NCBI GenBank assembly: GCA_963697455.1
Contig: CAVOOI010000034.1
Location: 138,781-202,780, forward strand
From: JAFEDN01 sp963697455
GTDB lineage: Bacteria > Pseudomonadota > Gammaproteobacteria > Coxiellales > Coxiellaceae
Length of the DNA: 64,000 nt
Direction of reading: 5' to 3'
Below the pieces are notes generated by a model, which made no database searches, was not told the origin of the DNA, and worked only from the letters and a program-made list of their open reading frames with translations. The position numbers were made by a program, and so were the translations under genes. Positions 42,057 to 51,293 of the stretch are shown here, piece by piece. Numbering within the stretch: the first letter of the stretch is position 1; each line of letters starts with the position of its first letter.

Positions 42057-44177
42057 TTAATGAACATTGCGTTCAAAAGCGCAGGCTCTGTATAAAATTT
42101 CCCCTCCGGCAGGTGCGCGCTCGATTCTTACTAATACCCGGTTATTGCTATTTGAGCCGAGAACTTTGACATTGGCATTGAAAGATTCTCGTTTTTTAGT
42201 AAAAAAATTATAGCCGGTATAGGTACTGTGCTTAACCCCTTGATCGTCTTTCTCTCGGGCCATTTGGGTGGATTTGCTTTTGAAATGGTTACGTAATTCT
42301 TTGTCGTTATCAAAACAAACTGCAGGTAAATCGAATTTCATGAAACGTTTAATAGCACCTTGCACCGGTTGAATATCTGGGTGAGGATAGATTGTATGTT
42401 GGTCCCAGACGATTTTTAAAGGTGGCGGTGGGGCAGAATGTGGTTTAACCTCCTCCTCTTCCACCTTTGCTTCGGGAGCACGTGAGCGGGTTTTTTTCTG
42501 TTTTGGAGGCAGCGAGGGAGGAAGAGTTGCCTCTCCCACGTTCTGGAAAGGGGCCAGCGCAGATTTGATATTTTTTAAAAGCGCTAAGAACCTCTGCTCA
42601 GGTAAAGACTGACGGCATGAGAGGATAATTTGATTTGTTCCAGGCTCAACTGAAAATTTGTCCTCGTTCAATACTCTGCTTATAACTTGCAGGACTTTAG
42701 GCATATCTGAATAGATATAGATTTTAGATTCCGGCTCTGAATGAGAGAGAAAACCTTCCTCGATTCGGACATCGTTGATCTGGCTATAAGCGTTTAAACA
42801 CTTAGTCAGTTTAAAAAATTGTTTTTTGAGTTTGTTGATGCTGAATCCACGGGTGAAAAGTTCTAGAAAAACTTTTTTAAATTCACGTTGTTGGTTATTG
42901 CTGAATTTAGTATTAGAAAAAATGGCAACTTCTTTACCTTCGGCAAGGAACGTGACCCTCGCATTTTGCAAAGATTTTTGCAAAATGGTAGCGACCATTC
43001 CCGGAGGTAGTATCTCAGCTGGGTTAGGGGTTAATAATAAATAGCTTGAAGATTTTTTACCTAAATTAAGGGGCTCAATTTTAACGATTTTTGTTAAATT
43101 TTTGGTATCGGTTAACGCTTTTTTTAATATGGATAACTGAACACTCACGACTTTCTTTTCGTCCGGCAGGAGAAAACTAAAATTAAAATCGCTAAATTTA
43201 AATGAATAGGCAAATAAGCCGACCAGTAACGGGAGACGTAATATATTTAAATTAGTGCTGGAATTTATGGAGGTATGGATAATAAATAATAAAATTATTA
43301 TAAAAAAAAATATTTGGATAAACTTGATTATTTTTCTAAGTAAGTCGTCCGATCTGGAAGTTGCTATTTTTAATTGAATTTTTTTGTGTAATTTTTCTTT
43401 TAAAGTCAACAATTTTTCTGTGCTTTGATAATGTAAAGGGATCGAAAAAAGGGTATTTTCACGCCGATTATAAAGTCTCCAGAAAATTTTAGTGATGGGA
43501 GGGTGAGTTGCCATAGAAAACAGAATTGCTATTAATGCATGGACCCCACTATGAAAACTTCTAGTGTGGTTTTTTAAATTTTCCAAATAAACTTGGTCTC
43601 TTTCTGCTTTATACGTTAAAAAATTCTTGGCTAATTCTTTAGCTTGAGTATAGAATCCCCAATCTTGGTCTTTAAACGGAATTTGTTCTTTTAGTGGGGT
43701 AAAGGCTTTATATAAAAGCTCAAATGTTTCTCTTACCACGGTTGTGTCCACCGAAGTGCTTTTTACGCAACGATCCACGGCACGACTAAATTCAAACAGA
43801 AAGTGTCGTTGATCATTTTCACTTAATGCAGATAACGGCTGCCAGGGAGCTACGCTATACTCCCTGTTGCAATAAGCTGGAAATTTAAAATCCCGCAAGG
43901 CTTGGTAACGGTCGAGTGTGCTATTTCTTTCTTGAAGAAGTGCATGTTCCACCAGATCATGGCAAAAAGATTGGATTGGAGAATTTATGGGATTGAATAA
44001 CGAGGATCTCAAAGAAAGGAAAAATGAATTAAATAAAAATAGCGACATCATAGTAACGTGGAAAAGGCTTTTAGATTGTCGAGTATTGAGTGAGTCGTGG
44101 AGGTTAATAATCTCTTGGCGTAATTCAAGCCGGCTTTTGCTTTCACTAGGATCTCGCTGAGTTCTGGATATTTTCAT
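42057..44177 (-). CDS. Large membrane protein of unknown function (candidate effector)
   Basis: The 706 residues show hydrophobic stretches at about 40-58 (FHVTMMSLFLFNSFFLSL), 214-225 and a strong pair at 287-335 (IIKFIQIFFFIIILLFIIHT and LNILRLPLLVGLFAYSF). Between about 555 and 600 lies a Pro- and Glu-rich linker (PSLPPKQKKTRSRAPEAKVE). The C-terminal 100 residues are a separate basic domain with GYNFFTKKRESFNANVKVLG and VRIERAPAGGEILYRACAFER. I do not recognise any part. Domain layout and low GC fit Legionellales effectors, but that is a guess. Confidence 0.55.
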   Translation of the reverse strand: MKISRTQRDPSESKSRLELRQEIINLHDSLNTRQSKSLFHVTMMSLFLFNSFFLSLRSSLFNPINSPIQSFCHDLVEHALLQERNSTLDRYQALRDFKFPAYCNREYSVAPWQPLSALSENDQRHFLFEFSRAVDRCVKSTSVDTTVVRETFELLYKAFTPLKEQIPFKDQDWGFYTQAKELAKNFLTYKAERDQVYLENLKNHTRSFHSGVHALIAILFSMATHPPITKIFWRLYNRRENTLFSIPLHYQSTEKLLTLKEKLHKKIQLKIATSRSDDLLRKIIKFIQIFFFIIILLFIIHTSINSSTNLNILRLPLLVGLFAYSFKFSDFNFSFLLPDEKKVVSVQLSILKKALTDTKNLTKIVKIEPLNLGKKSSSYLLLTPNPAEILPPGMVATILQKSLQNARVTFLAEGKEVAIFSNTKFSNNQQREFKKVFLELFTRGFSINKLKKQFFKLTKCLNAYSQINDVRIEEGFLSHSEPESKIYIYSDMPKVLQVISRVLNEDKFSVEPGTNQIILSCRQSLPEQRFLALLKNIKSALAPFQNVGEATLPPSLPPKQKKTRSRAPEAKVEEEEVKPHSAPPPPLKIVWDQHTIYPHPDIQPVQGAIKRFMKFDLPAVCFDNDKELRNHFKSKSTQMAREKDDQGVKHSTYTGYNFFTKKRESFNANVKVLGSNSNNRVLVRIERAPAGGEILYRACAFERNVH

Positions 44178-44219
44178 ATTCGTTTTTTTACCTGTTTGTA
44201 ACTATCGTTTCAGAGCAGA

Positions 44220-44304
44220 GTCATTGCGAGCGCTAGCGAAGCAATCTAGTTCGATGTTTTTTGTTGGCACTGAACTGGATTACTTCTCTAGCGCTCGCAA
44301 TGAC
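44220..44304. repeat. Palindromic dispersed element (GTCATTGCGAG type)
   Basis: GTCATTGCGAGCGCTAG at the left pairs with CTAGCGCTCGCAATGAC at the right, with further pairing of GAAGCAATCTAGTTC against GAACTGGATTACTTC. The 85-base element folds into one long hairpin. This ATTGCGAG-GAAGCAATC theme is a widespread MITE-like repeat in bacteria. Confidence 0.85.
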
Positions 44305-44324
44305 AGGTTCAAAATTCGCGAAAT

Positions 44325-44966
44325 CTAAATTTTGGCGGCAGTCGTCGTCATCACTTTTGCTTGCATCGACATAAAAAACTTAATCAGCTTGGGTAGCGGG
44401 ACCGCTCCCGCATCGGCTGCGCTTTGACCGTGGCGTTGCTCGTCTTCACGCATCTGGGTGATGATTTTACGGCTTTTCAAATCCTTAGCTGGAAAACGGC
44501 GTAAATGGCCGTTTAAATGGCGGGTGACTTGCCGCTCCGTTTCTTCGACAAAACCTAGGCTCCACTTGTCGCCAGCTATCCCCGCTATTAAACCAATGAG
44601 ATAAGCTTGACTGTACCAAAAGAAATTCAAATAGCTATGATGAGTCCCTAGTTCTTTTAAGCGCTGCGCTGTCCAAGCGAGATGATCGGTTTCCTCGCTA
44701 GCCGCTTTTGCTAAAGCGTCCTGAATCAAGGGATTTCGCGCCATGGCCATTTGCCCGTAATATAATGCCTGCGCGCAGATTTCACCACTGTGGTTAACGC
44801 GCATTAATTCAGCGCTCAGTTGGCGTTCGCTCTCAGTCAGTGCGGGTTCTTCGAGGTGTGTGGCAGGATTAGGGCGCTGGCCCTGCAGTTCGGTGCAGAC
44901 TGTAGTTAAACCCCGTTCCAGCTGAATTAATAATTGATCGAGAGTAGAATAACTTCGCTTGTTCAT
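44325..44966 (-). CDS. coq7: Demethoxyubiquinone hydroxylase Coq7
   Basis: Coq7 is the di-iron monooxygenase that adds the C-6 hydroxyl in ubiquinone synthesis, replacing UbiF in many bacteria. Iron ligands are visible as Glu62 (HSGEICAQALYYGQ), Glu92 and His95 (EETDHLAWTAQRL), and a later E-x-x-H (MREDEQRHG). The 213 residues match the bacterial length, which has an extra N-terminal helix. It is divergent from parC, with 53 bases between starts. Confidence 0.95.
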   Translation of the reverse strand: MNKRSYSTLDQLLIQLERGLTTVCTELQGQRPNPATHLEEPALTESERQLSAELMRVNHSGEICAQALYYGQMAMARNPLIQDALAKAASEETDHLAWTAQRLKELGTHHSYLNFFWYSQAYLIGLIAGIAGDKWSLGFVEETERQVTRHLNGHLRRFPAKDLKSRKIITQMREDEQRHGQSAADAGAVPLPKLIKFFMSMQAKVMTTTAAKI

Positions 44967-45019
44967 GCTGGTAAATTAGCATAAAATCATTGTCTTGTCA
45001 TTAGCGAGGCTGGGTATTT

Positions 45020-47263
45020 ATGTCCACGAAGCATTTAGCAGAAATTGAGCGTCAACCGCTTGATGAATTTACTGAAAAAGCCTATTTGAATTACTCGATG
45101 TATGTGATCCTAGATCGAGCGCTGCCGCATATTGGTGACGGTTTGAAGCCGGTACAGCGCCGCATTATTTATGCTATGTCAGAACTTGGACTAAAAGCGG
45201 GCGCAAAATATAAAAAATCCGCGCGTACCATCGGTGATGTGTTGGGTAAATATCATCCGCATGGTGACTCAGCCTGTTATGAGGCAATGGTGCTTATGGC
45301 GCAAGATTTTGCTTATCGCTATCCATTGGTGGATGGCCAAGGCAACTGGGGGTCCGCCGACGATCCTAAGTCTTTTGCGGCGATGCGTTATACTGAAGCG
45401 CGCATGACGCCCTATGCGCAAGTGTTGTTAGAAGAATTAGAATTGGGCACAGTGGAATGGAAACCCAATTTTGACGGTACGTTATCTGAACCGATATTGT
45501 TACCCGCTAGACTGCCTAACGTATTATTAAACGGCACTATGGGCATTGCGGTGGGGATGGCGACCGATATTCCGCCGCATAATTTGCGGGAAGTCGCTGA
45601 TGCGTGTATCTATTTATTAGAAAACCCCAAGGCTGGCCTCCCTGATCTTATGAATTTGATTCGTGGACCGGATTATCCGACCGAGGCTGAAATTATTACT
45701 TCACCCGCAGAAATTCAAGCGATTTATGCAAGCGGCGGCGGCAGTGTGCGAATGCGTGCCGTCTATACGGAAGAAAATGGTGATATTATCATTACTGCGC
45801 TGCCACATCAGGTGTCGGGCGCAAAAGTGCTGGAGCAAATTGCCGGGCAAATGCTGGCAAAAAAACTGCCGAATGTGAGTGATTTGCGCGACGAATCCGA
45901 TCATGAATACCCGACGCGATTAGTCATTACCCCGCGTTCCAATCGCGTCGATGTAGAAACATTGATGGCGCATTTATTTGCAACCACTGATTTAGAGCGT
46001 AATTACCGCGTAAATCTTAATATGGTCGGTCTGGATGGCCGCCCTCAAGTTAAAAACTTATTAGTAATATTGAACGAATGGCTTAAGTTTCGTTTACAAA
46101 CCGTCAAACGCCGTTTGGAATTTAGATTAGAGCAAGTGCTGGCCCGTTTACACATTTTAGATGGTTTGCTGATCGCCTTTTTAAATATTGACGAAGTCAT
46201 TGCGATTATCCGTCATGAGGACGAACCTAAACCCGCGCTGATTAAACGTTTTTCATTAAGTGAAAAACAGGCTGAATCCATTTTAGAAATTAAATTACGG
46301 CATTTGGCAAAATTAGAAGAAATCAAAATTCGCGGAGAACAAGCAGATTTAAGCGCAGAGCGCGATCAAATTGAAAAAGTACTGCAATCGGAGACGCGAT
46401 TAAAAAATTTAGTTAAAAAAGAGATTCAAGAAGATAAACAGCGTTATGGCGATCCGCGCCGCTCACCCATAGTATCGCGTCCGGAAGCTAAGGCATTACG
46501 TGAAGAAGAGATGGTTCCTGCCGAACCCGTGACCATCGTGTTATCCAAGCAAGGTTGGATACGTGCAGCGAAAGGCCATGAGGTTGAAGGTGCGAGCTTG
46601 AGTTATCGGGCAGGTGACGAGTATGCCATGCAAGCGTTAGGTCGTAGCAATGTACCAGCGGTAGTCATTGATAGCGAGGGCAAAAGTTATTCTCTGTTGC
46701 CGCATACTTTGCCGTCGGCGCGCGGGCAAGGTGAACCTTTAACTAAGTATGTGCAATCTTCTTCCGGCGTTAATTTTGTGGCGATATTATCGAACGAGGA
46801 GGCGGAAACAGAATATGTTTTGGCTTCTGATTTTGGCTACGGTTTCATCGTTAAACTTAACGATTTATATTCCAAAACGCGCACCGGCAAATTAATCTTG
46901 AAAGTTCCAGAAGGAGCAAAAGTATTGATATCTGGAGAGATTGCTGATAAAAATAATCAATATTTAGCGGTAGTCACCAATCAAGGGCGGTTACTATTAT
47001 TTCCAGTGGCGCAACTCCCAGAATTAGCGCGCGGCAAAGGTAATAAGATTATTCAAATTCCCAGCGCCCGTGCGATTAGCCGTGAAGAATATTGTGTTGG
47101 GATTGCCGTGCTCAACAAGAATAATGTTTTGACATTATATGCAGGTAAGCGTTCCTTACGCTTAACTCCTAAGGATTTAGCGGCGTTCTTGGGCGAGCGT
47201 GGTCAGCGTGGCGCTTTATTACCGCGCGGTTTTAGACAGGTTGATTTTTGCAAGGTTGACTAA
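45020..47263 (+). CDS. parC: DNA topoisomerase IV subunit A
   Basis: ParC with ParE decatenates chromosomes. The 747 residues include the active Tyr124 in AAMRYTEAR, the winged-helix region, the coiled-coil gate, and a C-terminal beta-propeller (about 490-740). At the quinolone-resistance positions the residues are Ser84 and Glu88 (YHPHGDSACYEAMV), the sensitive wild-type state. parE is not adjacent. A terminator hairpin follows directly. Confidence 0.97.
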   Translation: MSTKHLAEIERQPLDEFTEKAYLNYSMYVILDRALPHIGDGLKPVQRRIIYAMSELGLKAGAKYKKSARTIGDVLGKYHPHGDSACYEAMVLMAQDFAYRYPLVDGQGNWGSADDPKSFAAMRYTEARMTPYAQVLLEELELGTVEWKPNFDGTLSEPILLPARLPNVLLNGTMGIAVGMATDIPPHNLREVADACIYLLENPKAGLPDLMNLIRGPDYPTEAEIITSPAEIQAIYASGGGSVRMRAVYTEENGDIIITALPHQVSGAKVLEQIAGQMLAKKLPNVSDLRDESDHEYPTRLVITPRSNRVDVETLMAHLFATTDLERNYRVNLNMVGLDGRPQVKNLLVILNEWLKFRLQTVKRRLEFRLEQVLARLHILDGLLIAFLNIDEVIAIIRHEDEPKPALIKRFSLSEKQAESILEIKLRHLAKLEEIKIRGEQADLSAERDQIEKVLQSETRLKNLVKKEIQEDKQRYGDPRRSPIVSRPEAKALREEEMVPAEPVTIVLSKQGWIRAAKGHEVEGASLSYRAGDEYAMQALGRSNVPAVVIDSEGKSYSLLPHTLPSARGQGEPLTKYVQSSSGVNFVAILSNEEAETEYVLASDFGYGFIVKLNDLYSKTRTGKLILKVPEGAKVLISGEIADKNNQYLAVVTNQGRLLLFPVAQLPELARGKGNKIIQIPSARAISREEYCVGIAVLNKNNVLTLYAGKRSLRLTPKDLAAFLGERGQRGALLPRGFRQVDFCKVD

Positions 47264-47305
47264 GGAATGTGGACGGAATTATTCCGTGCACGTTCCTAAA
47301 TTTTT
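47264..47305 (+). terminator. Rho-independent terminator of parC
   Basis: Starting right after the parC stop, a 15-base imperfect stem (GGAATGTGGACGGAA with TTCCGTGCACGTTCC) closes on a three-base loop and is followed by TAAATTTTT. Confidence 0.75.
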
Positions 47306-47316
47306 GGAAACAATTT

Positions 47317-47823
47317 ATGAAATATTTACAAAGCAATTTACTTAAAAGTGAAAAGATTATTTATGCTACCCGAATCCACTGGATTATATTTACAATGCCC
47401 ATTGTTTTGTTAGTGGCGACAGTAGTATTAGCTGGAGTGGGGCCAGTTTTATTTCCGGGGTTTGTACCATTTTTAAATATTCGTTTGGTTGCGTTGGTGG
47501 TTTTAGTGCTGTTATTTTCAGCCATTTTCTCTGGAATTGGCGCATTTATTCGCTACGCGACTTCTGAATACGGTATTACTAACAAACGGATTGTAATGAA
47601 AACCGGTTGGATTCGCCGCAATTCTTTAGAATTATTTATTGATAAAATGGAAGCGATTTATGTGGATCAAAGTGTTTTGGGTCGGATTCTGGATTATGGC
47701 ATTTTACGCATAGTAGGAACCGGCGGTACTCAAGATCCTTTTTTTTATGTCCCTCGCCCTCTGGTCTTTAGAAAGATCGCTCAAGAACAAATAGATCTTA
47801 ACGAACATTCCGGAAAATCTTAA
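47317..47823 (+). CDS. PH-domain membrane protein (bPH2/YdbS type)
   Basis: Two hydrophobic helices at about 22-45 and 53-78 (IIFTMPIVLLVATVVLAGVG and LVALVVLVLLFSAIFSGIG) precede a bacterial PH domain with EYGITNKRIVMKTGWIRRNSLELFIDKMEAIYVDQSVLGRILDYG, the signature of bPH2 proteins. The start at 47317 follows GGAAAC; upstream codons lie in the parC terminator. The function of these proteins is unclear. Confidence 0.85.
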   Translation: MKYLQSNLLKSEKIIYATRIHWIIFTMPIVLLVATVVLAGVGPVLFPGFVPFLNIRLVALVVLVLLFSAIFSGIGAFIRYATSEYGITNKRIVMKTGWIRRNSLELFIDKMEAIYVDQSVLGRILDYGILRIVGTGGTQDPFFYVPRPLVFRKIAQEQIDLNEHSGKS

Positions 47824-47897
47824 CCTATTCACGGATTATGGAATAAATTGATTAAATTGGAAGGTAATTACTTGCTCCCAACTTGACAAACGCAGAG

Positions 47898-48009
47898 CGG
47901 TCAATTTTGGCTGATATTCAACGAAAAATTGCTTGAGCAAGCGGAGCATACTCAGGTATGTGAGCATTGCGAAAGCAATTTTTCGTTGAATAGCAGGCAA
48001 AAGTGGCCG
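47898..48009. repeat. Long inverted repeat with 37-base arms
   Basis: Arms 47898-47934 and 47973-48009 are complementary, the inner 19 bases perfectly (ATTCAACGAAAAATTGCTT), the outer part with several mismatches. The 38-base centre carries GCATAC-TCAG-GTATGT, a second small hairpin. It lies between two convergent genes and is probably a MITE-like element, though it could also act as a bidirectional terminator. Confidence 0.8.
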
Positions 48010-48033
48010 TTCCCATCTACAGGGTGCGAGTAG

Positions 48034-49041
48034 TTACATTGGAAGTTTAGATTTTTCTCCGGCCAATTCGCAGACCAGTTTCGGAACTAAATAACCGGGT
48101 AAACAAGCCGCCATCTGTTTAATCAAGCGCCGGCCTTTCGCCGCACTGACGGCGAAATGCGCAGTACCTTCAACCGGGTCAAGCAAATGCAAATAATAGG
48201 GTAATACGCCTGCGCTAAATAATTGTTCGGAGAGTTCAATCAGAGTTTCAGCGTGATCATTAATGCCGCGCAGTAACACAAATTGATTCAATAAGATGAT
48301 ACCTGCTTGCCGGAGCAGAGCGAGACCGTTTCGTACTTTTTGATCTATTTCGCGGGAATGATTGCAATGAATAACCACCACAATTTTAAAGCGCGACGCA
48401 GTGAGTGCGCTTATTAAGGATTCCGTAATTCGTTCTGGTAAGACTATTGGTAATCGCGTATGAATTCGCAGAGTTTTTAAATGTTGAATAACCGCTAAAC
48501 GCTCAATGAGATTAGTAAGGGCCGCATCTTTTAGAATGAGCGGATCACCACCGCTGAGAATGACTTCGGAAATGGAAGGGTCATTGGCGATGTAATCAAG
48601 AGCTGGTTGCCAGCCAGACGTGCCGGGCGTATTGTCAGCGTAAGGAAAATGACGGCGAAAACAATAACGGCAATGTATCGCACAACCGCTGGCGGCAATC
48701 AGCAATACTCGCCCATAATATTTATGCAGCAACCCGGGAATCGGATTAGCTTGCTGTTCTTGGAGTGGGTCTTGGCAAAAGTGCGCCACCGTCTCAAGTT
48801 CTTTGTTTAAAGGTAATACCTGCAATAATAGGGGATCGCGCAAATTACCTTTTTCCATGCGTGCTACAAAGCTCCGCGGAACGCGCAGCGAAAATTGCGG
48901 ATCTGCTACCAACAGACGCTGGAATTTTTGACTATTTAAGGCCAGTATATCGCAGAGTTCTTGTGGATTGGTAATAGCGTTAGCTAAAGCCAGCTGCCAG
49001 TCTTGATGGGCGGTTTGCATCACCTTATCATCGCACAACAA
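48034..49041 (-). CDS. epmB: EF-P beta-lysylation radical SAM enzyme EpmB
   Basis: EpmB (YjeK) is a lysine 2,3-aminomutase-like enzyme that makes (R)-beta-lysine for modification of elongation factor P. The radical SAM cluster motif CxxxCxxC is Cys120, Cys124, Cys127 (SGCAIHCRYCFRRHFPY). EVILSGGDPLILKDA and TRLPIVLPERIT follow as in the family. The length of 335 is normal. In most gammaproteobacteria efp starts divergently just upstream; here that place has no gene. Confidence 0.95.
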   Translation of the reverse strand: MLCDDKVMQTAHQDWQLALANAITNPQELCDILALNSQKFQRLLVADPQFSLRVPRSFVARMEKGNLRDPLLLQVLPLNKELETVAHFCQDPLQEQQANPIPGLLHKYYGRVLLIAASGCAIHCRYCFRRHFPYADNTPGTSGWQPALDYIANDPSISEVILSGGDPLILKDAALTNLIERLAVIQHLKTLRIHTRLPIVLPERITESLISALTASRFKIVVVIHCNHSREIDQKVRNGLALLRQAGIILLNQFVLLRGINDHAETLIELSEQLFSAGVLPYYLHLLDPVEGTAHFAVSAAKGRRLIKQMAACLPGYLVPKLVCELAGEKSKLPM

Positions 49042-49537
49042 ATGATCATTTGCAATGTCGATTTGGTTAACAGAACCACAACACTAATGCGTTCGGAGCA
49101 GGTAGGGGAACCACCAATCCGATACGCATTAGCGCATGGACTGGAAGGTCTGCACGAAAACGCGCTCCCATTTTATTATCTGATGACCTGAAAATTAAGG
49201 CTGCCCTTTCCACCACTCGCGCTAAGAACCGGACGCGCGAATTCACAAGCGCAAAGCGAGTGCCTTGGGCCTGGGAATTGGGTGCAATAGAAAAACAGCC
49301 TGAATAATTCAGGAAGAGATTTAAAAAAGAAGGAATTTCGTATAAACTACAAACAGCCATGTTAACTTCCTTACGTTAAGCTAATGTGGTTAGTGTAGCG
49401 CCAAGTGTTTGCGCACTTGGCCTACATGCCTACTATGCCACAGCTTCTTGCTGAAAATCAACACTGGATGATTGATTTTTAAATAAAAGAATTGGACAAG
49501 GAAGTGCAAAAATGATGGAAATAATTGAGGGAGTATT
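49042..49537. other. Intergenic region with two hairpins, no recognised gene
   Basis: Frames longer than 60 codons exist on both strands here but show no family features. At 49084-49132 CTAATGCGT pairs with ACGCATTAG, with a further inner stem, and at 49400-49421 GCCAAGTG pairs with CACTTGGC, extended by GTAG/CTAC. The second hairpin lies 120 bases before the BRO-like fragment. This may be the scar of inserted or lost mobile DNA. Confidence 0.45.
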
Positions 49538-49786
49538 ATGAAAAACGATCTGGCTTTTTTTGAAGAATTTGAAATTCGACGCGTATACGATGAAAAAACC
49601 GAAACCTGGTTTTTTTCTGTTATTAATATTGTTCAGGTCTTGACTCAGCAGTCTGATTATCAAACGGCTAGAAAATACTGGAATAAGCTCAAGGAACGGC
49701 TAAAAAAGGAAGGCAGTGAGTCGGTGACAAATTGTCACCAACTGAAGTTGAAAACAACTGATCATATAAAAAATACGCTCTATTGA
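49538..49786 (+). pseudogene. Truncated BRO-N (phage antirepressor-like) protein
   Basis: The first about 65 residues match the BRO-N domain: FEEFEIRRVYDEKTETWFFSVINIVQVLTQ, then TARKYWNKLKERLKKEGSESVTNCHQLK. Normal relatives continue for 200 or more residues; here the frame departs after KLKT and stops at residue 82. It is preceded by GAGGGAG and might still be translated, but it looks like a relic of a phage-type or Rha/BRO gene. Confidence 0.75.
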
Positions 49787-49853
49787 TGCGAGTTAGAGCT
49801 TGCTTGGCCCACTGTTCTGATCATTTTATAGAGATTAGGAGAAGAGATAATAT

Positions 49854-51278
49854 ATGTATGGTGTGGTGTGGTTTCGAGAAGATTTAAGAATCCGCGATAA
49901 TAAAGCGCTGCATTATGCCGCGCAGCAATGTGCCGGAGGTATAATAGGAATTTATATTATCGATCATGCCTTTCTAAAAGAACACGATATCGCCGCTTGC
50001 CGCGTGGAATTTATTTTGCGCGGGTTAACGGCATTGGCTGCGGATTTGGCTTTACGCAACATTCCACTGCAAATCATCGAAGTAAAACATACGCGTTTAG
50101 TCGTACCAGCTATTGTTAAAGTGATGCATGAAATAAAGGCTGAAGCATTGTTTTTTAATCGTCAATATGAGTTCGATGAGCGCAAGCGGGATTTGGCGGT
50201 GCAAAAATATTTAGAATCAGCAAAGCTCAGTTGTTATAGTTACGATGATCAACTTATTTTACCTCCCGGCAGTGTCCAGCCCCAGAAAGGCGGTTTTTTT
50301 AAAATCTTTACACCTTACAAACGAGCGTGGCGCCAAACTTTTTCTGCGAGCGTCCCGATCAAGTTATTGCCAGCGCCGAAGAAACAAGCTGTATTGTCAG
50401 TTAAATCCACGCCAGTCCCAAACGCTATAACCGGCTACCGCTCCACTATTGATCCAGCTTTATGGCCCGCTGGAGAAAAGGTAGCCCGTCAACAGCTACA
50501 GACATTTATCAATAAGCTTTTGTTCGCCTATGCTCAGAATCGTGATTTTCCGGCCATTGCAGGGACCAGTCGCTTATCTCCTTATTTGGCTGCCGGCATG
50601 ATTTCTCCGCGCGAATGCTTCCTGGCAGCCTTAAAAGCGAACGATCAAAAATTAACAACCGGCAACGAGGGAGCGCTAGTTTGGATGGGGGAATTGATAT
50701 GGCGAGAATTTTACAAAAGTTTGCTCTTGGCAGTGCCTAGAATTTCTATGAATAAAGCGTATCAGTTAAAAACCGAAAAACTACCCTGGCGAGAGGATCA
50801 AGAATTGTTTTCAGCTTGGTCGCAAGGGAAAACTGGAATTCCGATTGTGGATGCCGCCATGCGCCAACTCAATGCCACAGGCTGGATGCATAATCGGTTG
50901 CGAATGGTCGTAGCTTCTTTTTTAGCAAAAAACTTACAGCTTGACTGGCGATTGGGAGAGAAATATTTTATGCAACATTTAATCGACGGCGATTTAGCCG
51001 CCAATAATGGCGGTTGGCAATGGAGTGCTTCAACTGGCGTCGATGCCGTACCTTACTTTCGAGTGTTTAATCCATTGCGGCAAAGTAGTCGCTTCGATCC
51101 TGATGGAGAGTTTATCCGCCAATACTGCCCGGAATTAAGCGAATTGAAGGGCAAAGAAATTCATAATCCCTCGACCCATATAGCGGCCAAGGCCAACTAT
51201 CCTAAGCCAATCATTAATTTAGAAACAAGCTGCCGCGAATTTATTGCCAATTATAAAAAAATGGTTTTAAATGACTAG
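49854..51278 (+). CDS. phrB: Deoxyribodipyrimidine photolyase
   Basis: The enzyme repairs UV-induced cyclobutane pyrimidine dimers using light. The N-terminal Rossmann-like antenna domain begins VVWFREDLRIRDNKALHYAA. The C-terminal FAD domain has SRLSPYLAAGMISPRECF, WMGELIWREFYKSLL, and the highly conserved TGIPIVDAAMRQLNATGWMHNRLRMVVASFLAKNL with DGDLAANNGGWQWSASTG. The length of 474 is typical of class I CPD photolyases. AGGAG precedes the ATG. Presence suggests exposure to light in some life stage. Confidence 0.95.
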   Translation: MYGVVWFREDLRIRDNKALHYAAQQCAGGIIGIYIIDHAFLKEHDIAACRVEFILRGLTALAADLALRNIPLQIIEVKHTRLVVPAIVKVMHEIKAEALFFNRQYEFDERKRDLAVQKYLESAKLSCYSYDDQLILPPGSVQPQKGGFFKIFTPYKRAWRQTFSASVPIKLLPAPKKQAVLSVKSTPVPNAITGYRSTIDPALWPAGEKVARQQLQTFINKLLFAYAQNRDFPAIAGTSRLSPYLAAGMISPRECFLAALKANDQKLTTGNEGALVWMGELIWREFYKSLLLAVPRISMNKAYQLKTEKLPWREDQELFSAWSQGKTGIPIVDAAMRQLNATGWMHNRLRMVVASFLAKNLQLDWRLGEKYFMQHLIDGDLAANNGGWQWSASTGVDAVPYFRVFNPLRQSSRFDPDGEFIRQYCPELSELKGKEIHNPSTHIAAKANYPKPIINLETSCREFIANYKKMVLND

Positions 51279-51293
51279 CCTAAGGAGGTGCTT

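Noticed and set aside
44190..44324. tRNA gene in the coq7 upstream region
   Set aside because: The structure is one long hairpin without the T-loop and D-loop signatures of a tRNA.
45260..45290. Quinolone-resistance change in parC
   Set aside because: The residues at the two hot-spot positions are Ser84 and Glu88, the sensitive state.
49067..49360. Minus-strand frame of 97 codons next to epmB, considered as a mobile-intron or other small gene
   Set aside because: No recognisable domain, no ribosome binding site, and two hairpins in the region; kept only as an intergenic description.
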